Positions 7,899 through 15,944 of a stretch of DNA of 64,000 nucleotides are shown here, piece by piece. This stretch comes from UBA4421 sp002704225. GTDB taxonomy: Bacteria; Pseudomonadota; Gammaproteobacteria; Pseudomonadales; Azotimanducaceae. The stretch spans positions 86,107 through 150,106 of the forward strand of contig CACDWG010000004.1 in assembly GCA_902556425.1 (NCBI GenBank), given 5' to 3'. The notes under the pieces were generated by a model. It did not search any database and was not told the DNA's origin. It saw nothing but the letters and a program-made list of their open reading frames with translations. The translations under genes and the position numbers were made by a program. The number at the start of each line of letters is the position of its first letter. Position 1 is the stretch's first letter.

Positions 7899-8200
7899 GA
7901 GCCTACGCAAGAAAAAATGATGTCCGTTCTTGGGAAATTGCCGGAAAAAAATGGGCCCTCTGCGTCTTCAAATGTCATCACACGAACGTTTCTCTTCTGC
8001 GACTGACAATACAGGTAAGCGTACCAACGCGCCTCAGACCGCAGAATACTCAGACGAGTATTCGGTGACCCGCCCTTATGCGAAAGACGAATGGTGTTGT
8101 CAGGCTGCAATTTCATCGTAGAGGGGCTCGCACATCCCCCAGATGAAATCATAACAACCCAAAACACCAACCCAAGCGCCAAACGTCTCAAATTCCTCAT
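7895..8200 (-). CDS. Small predicted lipoprotein, unknown function
   Basis: About 101 residues from the ATG at 8200 (MRNLRRLALGLVFWVVMISS then GGC, a lipobox-like end). A basic n-region, a hydrophobic core and Cys near residue 25 support an exported lipoprotein. The mature part includes ARWYAYLYCQSQKRNVRVMTFED and one more Cys pair near the C-terminus. GGAGACAAG about nine bases ahead of the ATG is the ribosome-binding site and belongs to repeated leader module B (also at 8915, 9133 and 11750). The open frame continues upstream to 8359 but there it is Cys/Arg-rich noise. Function not recognised. Confidence 0.65.
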   Translation of the reverse strand: MRNLRRLALGLVFWVVMISSGGCASPSTMKLQPDNTIRLSHKGGSPNTRLSILRSEARWYAYLYCQSQKRNVRVMTFEDAEGPFFSGNFPRTDIIFSCVGS

Positions 8201-8279
8201 CGACTTCTTGTCTCCACGATTAAAGCAAGCCCGAGATGATTGATTCATGCACCCAACCCGCTTGCGACAGCCCCCTGAT

Positions 8280-8915
8280 TCATCTTGCGCCGTACATACC
8301 TCTATTTTCATCTGGCAGTGAACAGGTTCTTTGCATTCGCGTCTCGGTTCCATCGACAAACGTAAAGATCATGTCTTCTCCTTCAAGATGTCGGCTTACG
8401 GTATCGAACAGATTGAATAACCGGAATACGATCTTACCCTCCTCATTCACCTTGATCGCACTCGCGAGGTTTGTGCAATTGGCCTGTATGTCTCTTGCGC
8501 CATTTTTGAGAGTGCCATCAATACGAAAATCGTGAATGAGCCCTGCAGCTGTCACAACCATCCTGTTGCCGCATTGCTCGACTCTTTCGATGTGCCCCGC
8601 AAATCCTGATTTACCCAGCCACAGACCTCTCATACCTGGAATGCCTGCTGCAATTGGTTGTCGGCATTTGTGCAAAACGGGCATTGGCATACGAGAGTAG
8701 CCGCAATCCGGCGTGTAAGCCTTCGGTATGTCATCCGCAGATGGGCCTTGGCCATCTAAGTTCGCGGGCGTGCAGTAGTTCAACTGAGCGCCATCTGCAC
8801 TGAAAACCCAAGGTTCTGTGGTATCAATTGGGCGAGGCCACAAAGTAAGAAAAATAAAAATGCAACTGGCCAGCAGCAACCCGCCAAAGAAACTATAACG
8901 CAGTGCTTGCCTCAT
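8280..8915 (-). CDS. Unknown membrane-anchored, Cys-rich exported protein
   Basis: About 211 residues from the ATG at 8915. It starts with an N-terminal membrane anchor (MRQALRYSFFGGLLLASCIF) followed by a periplasmic domain with six cysteines (YCT, DCG, KCR, QCG, NCT, TCS), which could make three disulfides. A Gly-rich central part reads GIPGMRGLWLGKSGFAGHIE, followed by VTAAGLIHDFRIDGT. I do not recognise the family. The ribosome-binding site GGAGATAAGA before the ATG is leader module B; here the module has no stop before the ATG, so the frame is also open upstream to 8969 into integrase-tail sequence. That extension is unlikely to be the native N-terminus. Confidence 0.65.
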   Translation of the reverse strand: MRQALRYSFFGGLLLASCIFIFLTLWPRPIDTTEPWVFSADGAQLNYCTPANLDGQGPSADDIPKAYTPDCGYSRMPMPVLHKCRQPIAAGIPGMRGLWLGKSGFAGHIERVEQCGNRMVVTAAGLIHDFRIDGTLKNGARDIQANCTNLASAIKVNEEGKIVFRLFNLFDTVSRHLEGEDMIFTFVDGTETRMQRTCSLPDENRGMYGAR

Positions 8916-9016
8916 CGAGATCTTATCTCCGCTAAAGACCACCACAGTACTCGCATCAGCCTTCGTCAAAAATGAACGTCACAAAGAATGCGACAATGGC
9001 CCCATACATAAATGCA

Positions 9017-9133
9017 TTAACAATTATTGATCGAATGAAACTTTTTACAAGAGGTCGCATTTTCTTTAGTCACTTCTAGCCCTCTGTAAATTCGGTAAAC
9101 CAACTCCTGCACCAAACCTCTCAAGTTTCTCAT
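9017..9133 (-). pseudogene. Remnant of a module-B gene start (MRNLRGLV...)
   Basis: A 38-codon frame from the ATG at 9133. Its first 45 bases closely match the starts of the lipoprotein genes at 8200 and 11750 (MRNLRRLALGLV and MRNFRCLVLGLV), but the hydrophobic signal is broken (MRNLRGLVQELVYRIYRG) and the frame soon ends. It directly follows the second integrase-tail remnant. Probably the decayed beginning of a lost lipoprotein gene. Confidence 0.55.
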
Positions 9134-9430
9134 CCGATTCTTTTCCCCACCAAAAGGCATCACGTCGGTGCTCGCCCCCTTACGCTCCTGTTCCAGCATG
9201 GTCAGGTGCGCAAATATCGCGCGCTATTCTTGATGTAGAACCCCAAGGATTCACTGTGGCTTAAGCCTTCTGCGCCATACTGCAACGTAATCTTGTTAGT
9301 TTTCTCACCAGACCAGCCCGCTATAGCCATGGTTGCCATGGAATTAGCTAAGACATTCTGTGCATTCAACCTAAAGGTGTGACGAAGGCAGTGGCTTGTA
9401 AAGTGGTGCTGCTTGCCGTCACCCCTTGTA
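9134..9430 (-). pseudogene. Tyrosine recombinase (phage-type integrase) C-terminal remnant
   Basis: Reading the minus strand from about 9430 gives KQHHFTSHCLRHTFRLN, the box II H-x-x-R-H of tyrosine recombinases, then GWSGEKTNKITLQYGAEGLS, which carries the catalytic-domain end including the candidate nucleophile Tyr. A frameshift and an in-frame TAG follow, and the end resumes as IFAHLTMLEQERKG...MPFGGEK up to the ATG at 9133. The tail matches the end of the integrase remnant at 11751-11957 (QYGAEGFSHSESL; LPFTGDK). The N-terminal half is missing; the fragment abuts the stop of the gene at 9436. Dead copy. Confidence 0.8.
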
Positions 9431-9435
9431 CTGGG

Positions 9436-9960
9436 TTACCACCTTTGACAGAAACTGACGCCCTCCTCACCGTCAGTAACCAGTTCTTCAGCAGTTAGCG
9501 ACAGTATTGTCTCTTTGACCGAGACGCCCCGAACGCTCGCCTCCGTGTCTCTTACTACCGAGCGTATCTCTGGATCATCGAGCAGATTCGCCCCGGCTCT
9601 CTCCCAACGGGTGATGGAATACTCGTCGGCAACGATTAGAATCGTAGAATTAAAAACTCGATAAGAGCCAGACGCGGAAGCCTTGAATAATTCTTCATAA
9701 CTATAATGGGTTTCAGTTTCTGGATAAGAGAAGATGACAGTGCCGCCTGATGTGATCGTGCCATCCCTTTTATAGATCGTAGTACCCCGGAATTCTGTGA
9801 TGGTACCCTCGTTATTTACGTCTTTTCCCTTACACCGCCACTTACCCACAATGGATTGTGTTTCAGCCGACACCTGTGACTTCTGGGATGCTTCGGCGCT
9901 TCCACCCCACCCAACAATACTCATCAGCAACAAAAGCAAACCTGTGATGATGTGTTTCAT
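9436..9960 (-). CDS. Unknown secreted protein (lipocalin-like layout)
   Basis: About 174 residues from the ATG at 9960; the signal peptide MKHIITGLLLLLMSIVGWGG ends near SAEAS. The mature part begins IVGKWRCKGKD and continues through alternating short strands (TTIYKRDGTITSGGTVIFSY) to a Cys near the C-terminus (SFCQRW), so one disulfide with the early Cys is possible. The IVGKW opening and strand pattern resemble lipocalin-like proteins, but this is only a guess. The first 50 bases are the intact copy of leader module A. It lies in the tRNA-Thr island. Confidence 0.6.
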   Translation of the reverse strand: MKHIITGLLLLLMSIVGWGGSAEASQKSQVSAETQSIVGKWRCKGKDVNNEGTITEFRGTTIYKRDGTITSGGTVIFSYPETETHYSYEELFKASASGSYRVFNSTILIVADEYSITRWERAGANLLDDPEIRSVVRDTEASVRGVSVKETILSLTAEELVTDGEEGVSFCQRW

Positions 9961-9968
9961 CACCACCT

Positions 9969-10325
9969 TCAGAGTTCTTTCTTTGCTAGATCTAATTTGT
10001 CTCCAATCAGCATACTCACAACATTCCCACTACAAGAGAAACTAAGGACTAGTAGATACACACATAGGAATGGCGCGCCCCCGAAGAACGCCACGGTCGC
10101 AAGTAAGAATCCGAAAGTTGAAAAGTTATTCCTCCACGCTACCCAGATAGCGGACATTGCCAGCATGGCCATAAAGTCAGCGTTGAACTGCCCCGCCCAT
10201 CCAAATTTAGCCATATCGCCAAAGAATACTCCGAACAGTCCGATCCCGTGCTGATCAATTACAACACCCGTATAGATGCTCATTGACACAAACACTGCCA
10301 CCAAAAAAAAGCGAAACATGATCAT
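9969..10325 (-). CDS. Small four-helix membrane protein
   Basis: 118 residues (or 116 from the second ATG). Hydrophobic segments: FRFFLVAVFVSMSIYTGVVI, FMAMLAMSAIWVAWR, FGFLLATVAFFGGAPFLCVY and onward. The pattern with D-M-A-K-F-G-W-A-G-Q-F-N-A-D between helices 1 and 2 resembles a family of uncharacterised bacterial inner-membrane proteins of this size. It ends nine bases before the signal-peptide gene at 9960, so both may share a transcript. Function unknown. Confidence 0.65.
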   Translation of the reverse strand: MIMFRFFLVAVFVSMSIYTGVVIDQHGIGLFGVFFGDMAKFGWAGQFNADFMAMLAMSAIWVAWRNNFSTFGFLLATVAFFGGAPFLCVYLLVLSFSCSGNVVSMLIGDKLDLAKKEL

Positions 10326-10363
10326 TTGCTTCGTATCTCCAAATAAGGAACTAGGCTGGGTGA

Positions 10364-10732
10364 CTAAAATGTCATTTCATAAAAGCAGATTTTATTGCCA
10401 TCTGGGTCGCGAACATATGCACCATAGAAAATCGGCAAACGCTGCCCTGGCTCGCCCTCGTCGCTAGCTCCCAGCTCTATGGCCTTAGCGTATACCCGAT
10501 CAACATCATCACGATTTACAGGCAGAGCTAACATATTACCGTTGCCATGCTGTGGAGCCTGCTCGTCGTAGGGGATACAGACAGCCACCATCGGTTGGTC
10601 TGGCGACGTACCATAGAATTTTATGCGATCTTGTCCGAAAAGCTGTTTGCCTCCTAGCTCACTAAATAAGCCGTCATAGAAAGCACAGGCTCTGTCCATA
10701 TCGCTGACTCCAATAGTCACATATCCAATCAT
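10364..10732 (-). CDS. Glyoxalase/VOC-superfamily protein
   Basis: About 122 residues with the two-module VOC fold: MIGYVTIGVSDMDRACAFYD at the N-terminus, the IKFYGTSPDQPMVAVCIPYD strand segment, and the C-terminal YVRDPDGNKICFYEM motif that supplies a metal-ligand Glu. Members include glyoxalases, fosfomycin-resistance enzymes and extradiol dioxygenases, and the substrate here is unknown. The start is the ATG at 10732 with GGAGGAG five bases before it; the frame extends to 10801 without another good start. It lies inside the island, on the same strand as its neighbours. Confidence 0.85.
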   Translation of the reverse strand: MIGYVTIGVSDMDRACAFYDGLFSELGGKQLFGQDRIKFYGTSPDQPMVAVCIPYDEQAPQHGNGNMLALPVNRDDVDRVYAKAIELGASDEGEPGQRLPIFYGAYVRDPDGNKICFYEMTF

Positions 10733-10935
10733 TTCTCTCCTCCAATTCAACTTTCTTGGTGTCCCGCCCCCTTGCGGCGCGTAGCTGTTTAGCAATCGCA
10801 TTCACTGCAGTCTTCCGGCCAGATTAGGCGTTGGGGCGAGTAGATTAACTCAGGCTAACAACCTGCGGATAGCAGTAACCCAAGATCTCACCGCCTAAAG
10901 TTTTTCGTCTGGTTCTAATCTCCTGTAGAGGCACT

Positions 10936-10998
10936 TCACGCACCCCACCCAACAGTACTCATCCGCGTCAAAAGCAAACCTGTGATGATGTTTCTCAT
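10936..10998 (-). repeat. Leader module A, copy 3: truncated signal-peptide start
   Basis: ATG at 10998 begins MRNIITGLLLTRMSTVGWGA and then stops. The bases closely match the first 50 of the gene at 9436-9960 and resemble the copy at 7845-7898. No coding sequence follows, so this is a gene start left behind after its body was deleted, or a fragment inserted by recombination. Confidence 0.6.
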
Positions 10999-11042
10999 GA
11001 CTTTCTTTTGTTAAAACTTGGCATAGTTAGAGCGCATGCCCT

Positions 11043-11750
11043 TTAGTTCGTTGAGCGCCCATATAACCACTCAACGCATTTACCGGAAGCGAAGGCACTA
11101 ACTGCCTTTTTTTCATCCGGCTCCCAAGAAGTACCACTCAGCCAAGTCCTTGGTCCGATGATCGTGTCTAGATCAGTCAGGATTCTCTGGCGTACGTCTA
11201 TCGGTAAAGTATTTTCGCTCTCCACTATTTTTACAAGTTGATTAACGCTTTCCTCCACGCGTTGTCGGAAAGGTGGGGCTTGACGTCGCAGAATACCAAA
11301 CGCGTATTCCCGTTCTGTACTAGTGATTTCACAAAGTTCCGCTGCCTCAAAGTCCAAGAATTCCATCAACCGTTTAGCCGTCTCAACGTGTTCGGCTGCC
11401 TTGGCGGCAATGGCTCGCTCTGCCTCCAACGCCTTAGCTCTCAACCGTAGCTCTAACGCTTGCTCTCTCTCTGCTTGGTATTGGTCATTTGGCAAAAGTA
11501 TTAGCTGCTCGCAGAGTCCTAGAGATATCGCCTCAGCAATATCATCGCCAACACCAAGAAACGGAGCAGTTCCGTTTTCTTTCCTAGCCTTGTTTATTAT
11601 TTGAATTCTTTCCGACGGCTTGGGCCCTGATTGCTCTCTCATGACATTGCACGCCACCGTAGCATTTGCTTTCTGCTCCTCATAAGGAATTCCGCAGCCA
11701 GCCAAAGACACCAACACTAACCCCAGCACCAAACATCTAAAGTTTCTCAT
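11043..11750 (-). CDS. Predicted lipoprotein with helical middle, unknown function
   Basis: 235 residues from the ATG at 11750. Signal peptide and lipobox: MRNFRCLVLGLVLVSLAGCG (LAGC, Cys19). The mature protein has a long helical stretch rich in Ala, Glu and Arg (AEREQALELRLRAKALEAER), probably coiled coil, followed by segments with two further cysteines (LCEITSTERE; GKCVEWLYG). The ribosome-binding site GGAGACAAG and start lie in leader module B; the TAG of the integrase remnant ends immediately before this ATG. No family was recognised. It is the first gene after the integrase in the island. Confidence 0.7.
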   Translation of the reverse strand: MRNFRCLVLGLVLVSLAGCGIPYEEQKANATVACNVMREQSGPKPSERIQIINKARKENGTAPFLGVGDDIAEAISLGLCEQLILLPNDQYQAEREQALELRLRAKALEAERAIAAKAAEHVETAKRLMEFLDFEAAELCEITSTEREYAFGILRRQAPPFRQRVEESVNQLVKIVESENTLPIDVRQRILTDLDTIIGPRTWLSGTSWEPDEKKAVSAFASGKCVEWLYGRSTN

Positions 11751-12195
11751 CTAGCTCTTGTCTCCAGTAAAGGGCAGAACGTTGGTGTTATCTCCCTTGA
11801 ACTCCTGCTCTTGCTTTATCAAATGAGCAAATATCTTTCTCTGCTCTTGATGCAACGCCCGTAAAGATTCACTGTGGCTAAAACCTTCTGCACCATACTG
11901 CATTGCAATTGTGGGGAGCGTACTGGCCAGCAGTAGTTTTGTCTCTTCGCAGAACATCAGCAGCCAGTGCTTCTATCTCATTATCTGCGTAAGCATCGGC
12001 AGAGGTGTTCTCAAGCGTCTTTAGATACAAGTCATACATGCGCTGAGCTTCTATCCGTGCGTCCAGTATCTGTTGCTCAGTAGCTGTCGCTGCATTAAGC
12101 CCAAGTGGTCTTGAGAACATAGCTTTGCCGGCTACTGAACGTAGCCTCAAAGGAATTCCACGGTTGAAATAGAGCTTTGCTTTTAGCTTCTTCAC
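11751..12195 (-). pseudogene. Tyrosine recombinase of the tRNA-Thr island, internally deleted
   Basis: The N-terminal arm begins MKKLKAKLYFNRGIPLRLRS and continues through a helical core-binding start (TEQQILDARIEAQRMYDLYL) to about 11930. The frame then jumps straight to the extreme C-terminus, IAMQYGAEGFSHSESLRALH and a tail ending LPFTGDKS. The catalytic core with its Arg and H-x-x-R residues is deleted, so it cannot recombine DNA. It starts about 100 bases from the 3' end of tRNA-Thr, the classic position for an integrase that used the tRNA as attachment site. The tail is a second copy of the sequence at 9134-9200. Confidence 0.8.
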
Positions 12196-12298
12196 ATACT
12201 TTATGTGGCTAAGTTAGCACGTAAAAAGCGTGTTTTAGAAACTTTGGGCAGCTTCTAAAGAATAAAGCCTTAATTTACTTGGCCTTTACCTCTCAATA

Positions 12299-12374
<76 letters not shown>

Positions 12375-12414
12375 CTGTTGCTCGCTCGCAAATCTGCGGC
12401 GCGCTGGGGCGCAG

Positions 12415-12420
12415 AGTATA
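12415..12420 (-). promoter_or_regulatory. Probable -10 box of tRNA-Thr
   Basis: TATACT on the minus strand about 40 bases before the tRNA 5' end, followed by a GC-rich stretch (CTGCGCCCC) like the discriminators of stable-RNA promoters. The -35 region is weak, so the call rests on the -10 and its position. Confidence 0.5.
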
Positions 12421-12589
12421 GCGAAGGCACCACCACCTCCGAAAGGGTACTTTTGAACGAAACCCAGATTGCGGTGAAATCCGCCTCGTCGCGTGGTTCA
12501 TTGATGTCATCGCAAGCCCCTTCCATCGCCACAAGCGGCCAAAATGTGGCACTCTCAAGCTCTGATTTGATGTGAGGGGACGTATCGAG

Positions 12590-13345
12590 ATGAGAGATTT
12601 TTCAGGCATTGTTGATTTGCCCGCACTTTTCATGGTGCTGAGTACAATTTTTGTGATCGCATTGGCCAATGGGTTTTCGCGGCGCGGGTCAGTCGTTATG
12701 GCGCACGGCCTATTAATGGAAGTCGCCCTGCTTTTTCTTTTGGTCAGTCTGATTCCGCTCTTCGAGGATTCCCTCAATTTCATGGCACTGCCCTACATGG
12801 CCAGCTTCGCACTGGTGACCTTTGCACTGGCGGGCTTCGCCACCATGATACTTGAGGTGTTCTTGCCATTAACCGAAGCACTGCCATCACCAGCCAAACC
12901 GAAACGGCTGTTTCGTATAGCCGCTATCGCTGCGACTTTGGCCGGTGTTGGGTATCTGGCAATCGGCAACTCAACTCTTAGTGCTTACGCGCAGCCCAAC
13001 GCCATGGTCTTTACAGTCGCGATGCTTGCGCTTGTCGGCATGGGCGCGTGGTTGAGCGCGCGAGACGCAGTCATTGCAACGCTGGCGAACCAGTTACCGA
13101 ACATCGCGATTCTGGGCCTGGTGATCGCGATTTCAGCAGCCGTACTCGACGTATACGAATTACCCGCTTTATTGCCCCTGCTCGGCTTTGGGTTAACCGT
13201 AGCCTTCCTAACCACCCTCCTTCGCGTGGTTTTACAATTGGGCGGCTGGGCCTCGGTCGGTTTAGACGGCCTAAGATTTGTCGTGACAAGCCTACTGGTC
13301 ACCAGTTCCGTCGTGCTCGTGCTTGTCGCTCAATCGCTGGTCTGA
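12590..13345 (+). CDS. Unknown polytopic membrane protein
   Basis: About 251 residues from the ATG at 12590, with GAGGGG ten bases ahead; a GTG at 12572 is an alternative. At least six or seven hydrophobic segments span the length (for example LPALFMVLSTIFVIALANGF, VALLFLLVSLIPLF, ASFALVTFALAGFATMILEV, IAILGLVIAISAAVLDVYEL, FVVTSLLVTSSVVLVLVAQS). No transporter or enzyme signature was recognised. It is convergent with the serine hydrolase. Probably an inner-membrane protein. Confidence 0.7.
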   Translation: MRDFSGIVDLPALFMVLSTIFVIALANGFSRRGSVVMAHGLLMEVALLFLLVSLIPLFEDSLNFMALPYMASFALVTFALAGFATMILEVFLPLTEALPSPAKPKRLFRIAAIAATLAGVGYLAIGNSTLSAYAQPNAMVFTVAMLALVGMGAWLSARDAVIATLANQLPNIAILGLVIAISAAVLDVYELPALLPLLGFGLTVAFLTTLLRVVLQLGGWASVGLDGLRFVVTSLLVTSSVVLVLVAQSLV

Positions 13346-13387
13346 CACCGGCCAGCGTTCTGCGTCGACAAAGGCAAAGCCCCCAGT

Positions 13388-14578
13388 TCAGTCGCCCAGC
13401 CCGTATATCGCGCGCTCAAAGGCCGTCAAAGCGGCGACTGACTCCCTGTCCATGAAGGGCAGTACCTGAGTTGCAAAGACACCGAACAAGTCCTTTTCCC
13501 GATCAATCCAGAAATAGGAGTTAAACAATCCTGCCCAAGAAGCGGATTCTGGCGAACGTCCGTTTTCCGTACCTTGCGTGTGCAGCAAGAAACCAAGTCC
13601 CCACTTTGCAGGCGACCCAAAACCCATGTCGAGATTGTTGCTGAGCGGGGCCATCTGAGCTTCGACCGGGGTTATCTCCAGTGCACCAATGTGATTTTCA
13701 AACATCGAATCCACCGTTTCCTTGCAGAGCAGCGTCGCGTCTCCGTGACGTCCGTCGTTCAACAGCATGGTTAATAGCAGGCCGTAATCCTTCAACGTGG
13801 AGAAGAGCCCTCCACCACCACCATAGAATTCCATTGAGCCCGGATCCGTCGCTTCTGGCTGCATCACACCGGACTCCACCAGCTCACCATTTACTCGCAT
13901 CATCATGACCAGCGCTCGACTGAGTTTTTCTTGCTGAAGCTCAAACGTGGTATCGTTCATTCCTAGCGGACCAAAAATATACTCTTGAAAATAGGTCTCT
14001 AGCCGCTCTCCCGAAATCTTTTCAATCAGCACACCCAGCCAATCAATGCCGATGCCATACTCCCAAGCGGTGCCGGGTTGAAAAGCCAACGGGGCGTTCA
14101 ACATCTTGGAACCCGATCCAACGCCAGATGACAGCCCCTTAGACTCCAGAGTTAAAGCGTCCTCATTCCAAATGCTGTAAACAAAACCCGACGTATGAGT
14201 GATCAGTTCGCGGGCCGTCGGTGCCCTATGGGCATCAACGAACGTTGGCGCGCCATCATCGTCAAAGCCTTGAAGGACAGAAAGCGCAGCGAGTTGTGGC
14301 AGAAAAGCGTCGATGGGCACATCAAGATCGAGTTTGGCATCTTCCACTAGCTGTAACGCTGCAATGGTCGTCACCAACTTGGTCATCGAAGCAATGGCAA
14401 AAATCGCGTCAGGCGCGATGGGTTCGTTCACCGAAGCGTCTGAGTGGCCACTGGCGTGCGTCATGACCACCCCACTGCTGTCACCCACCATACCCATGGC
14501 AACGCTCAGATCGCCCCGATCAACCGCCGTATCCAGTACGGCTTGCGCCGCTGCCAGTCGTATTTCGTCAACACCCAT
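13388..14578 (-). CDS. Serine hydrolase, beta-lactamase class C/EstB-like family
   Basis: 396 residues. The active-site SxxK motif is IASMTK with Ser64 and Lys67. The second motif is Tyr in WEYGIGIDWLG, and the conserved HTSGF precedes it. Near the end SWAGLFNSYFWIDREKD gives the W-x-G motif typical of the EstB esterase branch rather than true beta-lactamases, which have KTG. The N-terminus shows no signal peptide, so it is probably cytoplasmic; esterase, transesterase or D-peptidase activity is possible. Convergent with the membrane protein, divergent from the MetX-like hydrolase. Confidence 0.88.
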   Translation of the reverse strand: MGVDEIRLAAAQAVLDTAVDRGDLSVAMGMVGDSSGVVMTHASGHSDASVNEPIAPDAIFAIASMTKLVTTIAALQLVEDAKLDLDVPIDAFLPQLAALSVLQGFDDDGAPTFVDAHRAPTARELITHTSGFVYSIWNEDALTLESKGLSSGVGSGSKMLNAPLAFQPGTAWEYGIGIDWLGVLIEKISGERLETYFQEYIFGPLGMNDTTFELQQEKLSRALVMMMRVNGELVESGVMQPEATDPGSMEFYGGGGGLFSTLKDYGLLLTMLLNDGRHGDATLLCKETVDSMFENHIGALEITPVEAQMAPLSNNLDMGFGSPAKWGLGFLLHTQGTENGRSPESASWAGLFNSYFWIDREKDLFGVFATQVLPFMDRESVAALTAFERAIYGLGD

Positions 14579-14706
14579 CGCTTGCTCCCCAACAATTCAT
14601 TTCGTCAGTATTATTGGCATAACCCTGCTCACCTTCTAGTTGACCGGTTTCGCGCACCGTGGCAAAAGTGGTCGTAGAAATCCGACCAGAAACATCAGGA
14701 ATCAGC

Positions 14707-15879
14707 ATGGCAGTTCTTCGCTCTTTGGCGCATGAGGAAAACGCTACGATCAGCAAAAAACCTTGCCGACCCCTAGGCTTATGGCGGGGATTGTATCGGT
14801 GCTTGCTTGCCGCAGCCGCAGCCGCAGCCGCAGCCGCAGCCGCAGCCGCCTTATTTTCCGCGCCATTGGCCATGGCATCAGGTGAGCACAAGATATTTGA
14901 ACTTGGTGACTTTGCCTTAGAGGGCGGTGCCGTGCTTCCAGAAGCCAAATTGTCTTACGTCACTCACGGCGAGTTCCAAGGCAACAACGCAATCTTGGTT
15001 CCTTCGGCTTACCTTGGAGACCATCATGGCTTCGATTTTTTGATCGAAACAGGCCTGGCCTTAGACCCAGAGCAGTACTTCATTGTTGCCACTGACATGT
15101 TCCAAAATGGACTGTCCAGTTCGCCAAGCAATACTCCACCACCTTTTGACGGCCCTAATTTTCCCGCAGTTTCAATTCGCGACAACATTGCGGCCGGTTA
15201 TCAATTGCTCACCGAAGAACTTGGCGTCACTCACATTAAAGCCGTTATCGGCTTTTCCATGGGCGCACAGCAAGCCTTCCAGTGGGCTGTCAGCCACCCT
15301 GATTTCGTGGATAAGGTTGTCGGCATCGCCGGTTCAGCCGTCGAGTACCCCCACGGCGCCATTCGCTTAGAAGGTTTTAAAGCGGCCATTAAAGCTGATC
15401 AAACCTTTGCCCAAGGTCGGTATACGACACCACCCACGATCGGCTTGAAGGCTGGCGGCACGCACTGGGCCAGTTGGGGCACATCGCAAGAATGGTTTCG
15501 GCAAAGACTGCACACACAACTTGGCCTGCAGTCACCTGAAGACATGATCACCTTTATGCAAAACTTGGTGCTGAGCTGGGACGCGAATGATCTGATCGGT
15601 CTGGCGAATACATGGCAGGCCAATGATATTGGGGCAACACCGGGCTTCAGCGGTGATGCAACAAAGGCACTCGGATCCATCAAGGCCGAGGTGTTATACA
15701 TGCCGGCGGCCACTGACATGTACTTCCATATCGACGCACTGACTGCTGAAGCGGGACTTATTCCTCATGTGAGATTAGCGGTTATCCCAACTCTGTGGGG
15801 ACATATGGCCGGGCTCGGCCTGTCGCCGGAAGACGCCACCTTCATTAACGATGAGGTCAGTGCCTTTCTTGAAAAATGA
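14707..15879 (+). CDS. Exported MetX-like alpha/beta hydrolase
   Basis: About 390 residues from the ATG at 14707 (AGGAA five bases ahead; an earlier GTG-type start at 14659 is less likely). A long signal peptide contains 14 alanines in a row coded by a hexanucleotide repeat. The mature enzyme is of the homoserine-acetyltransferase-like fold: LSYVTHGEFQGNNAILVPSA, the nucleophile elbow GFSMGAQQ with catalytic Ser, an Asp in AATDMYFHI and the His in LWGHMAGLG. The periplasmic location argues against homoserine acetylation; it is more likely an esterase or acyltransferase of unknown substrate. Confidence 0.85.
   Translation: MAVLRSLAHEENATISKKPCRPLGLWRGLYRCLLAAAAAAAAAAAAAALFSAPLAMASGEHKIFELGDFALEGGAVLPEAKLSYVTHGEFQGNNAILVPSAYLGDHHGFDFLIETGLALDPEQYFIVATDMFQNGLSSSPSNTPPPFDGPNFPAVSIRDNIAAGYQLLTEELGVTHIKAVIGFSMGAQQAFQWAVSHPDFVDKVVGIAGSAVEYPHGAIRLEGFKAAIKADQTFAQGRYTTPPTIGLKAGGTHWASWGTSQEWFRQRLHTQLGLQSPEDMITFMQNLVLSWDANDLIGLANTWQANDIGATPGFSGDATKALGSIKAEVLYMPAATDMYFHIDALTAEAGLIPHVRLAVIPTLWGHMAGLGLSPEDATFINDEVSAFLEK
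14809..14850 (+). repeat. GCCGCA hexanucleotide tandem repeat in a signal peptide
   Basis: Six perfect copies of GCCGCA (14809-14844) plus GCCGCC, encoding 14 consecutive alanines in the hydrophobic core of the MetX-like hydrolase signal peptide. Six-base units keep the frame, so slippage would change signal-peptide length by two Ala at a time rather than switch the gene off. Confidence 0.9.
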
Positions 15880-15944
15880 ATCGATTCAATCGACTGATCA
15901 CAGCACCGAAACGTGTCAAGCGACTGCCAATCCGGCTTACTGGG

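Noticed and set aside
14568..14948. Open frame with poly-Ala on the minus strand
   Set aside because: It reads the GCCGCA repeat in the other direction; the plus-strand gene has the catalytic motifs and a signal peptide.
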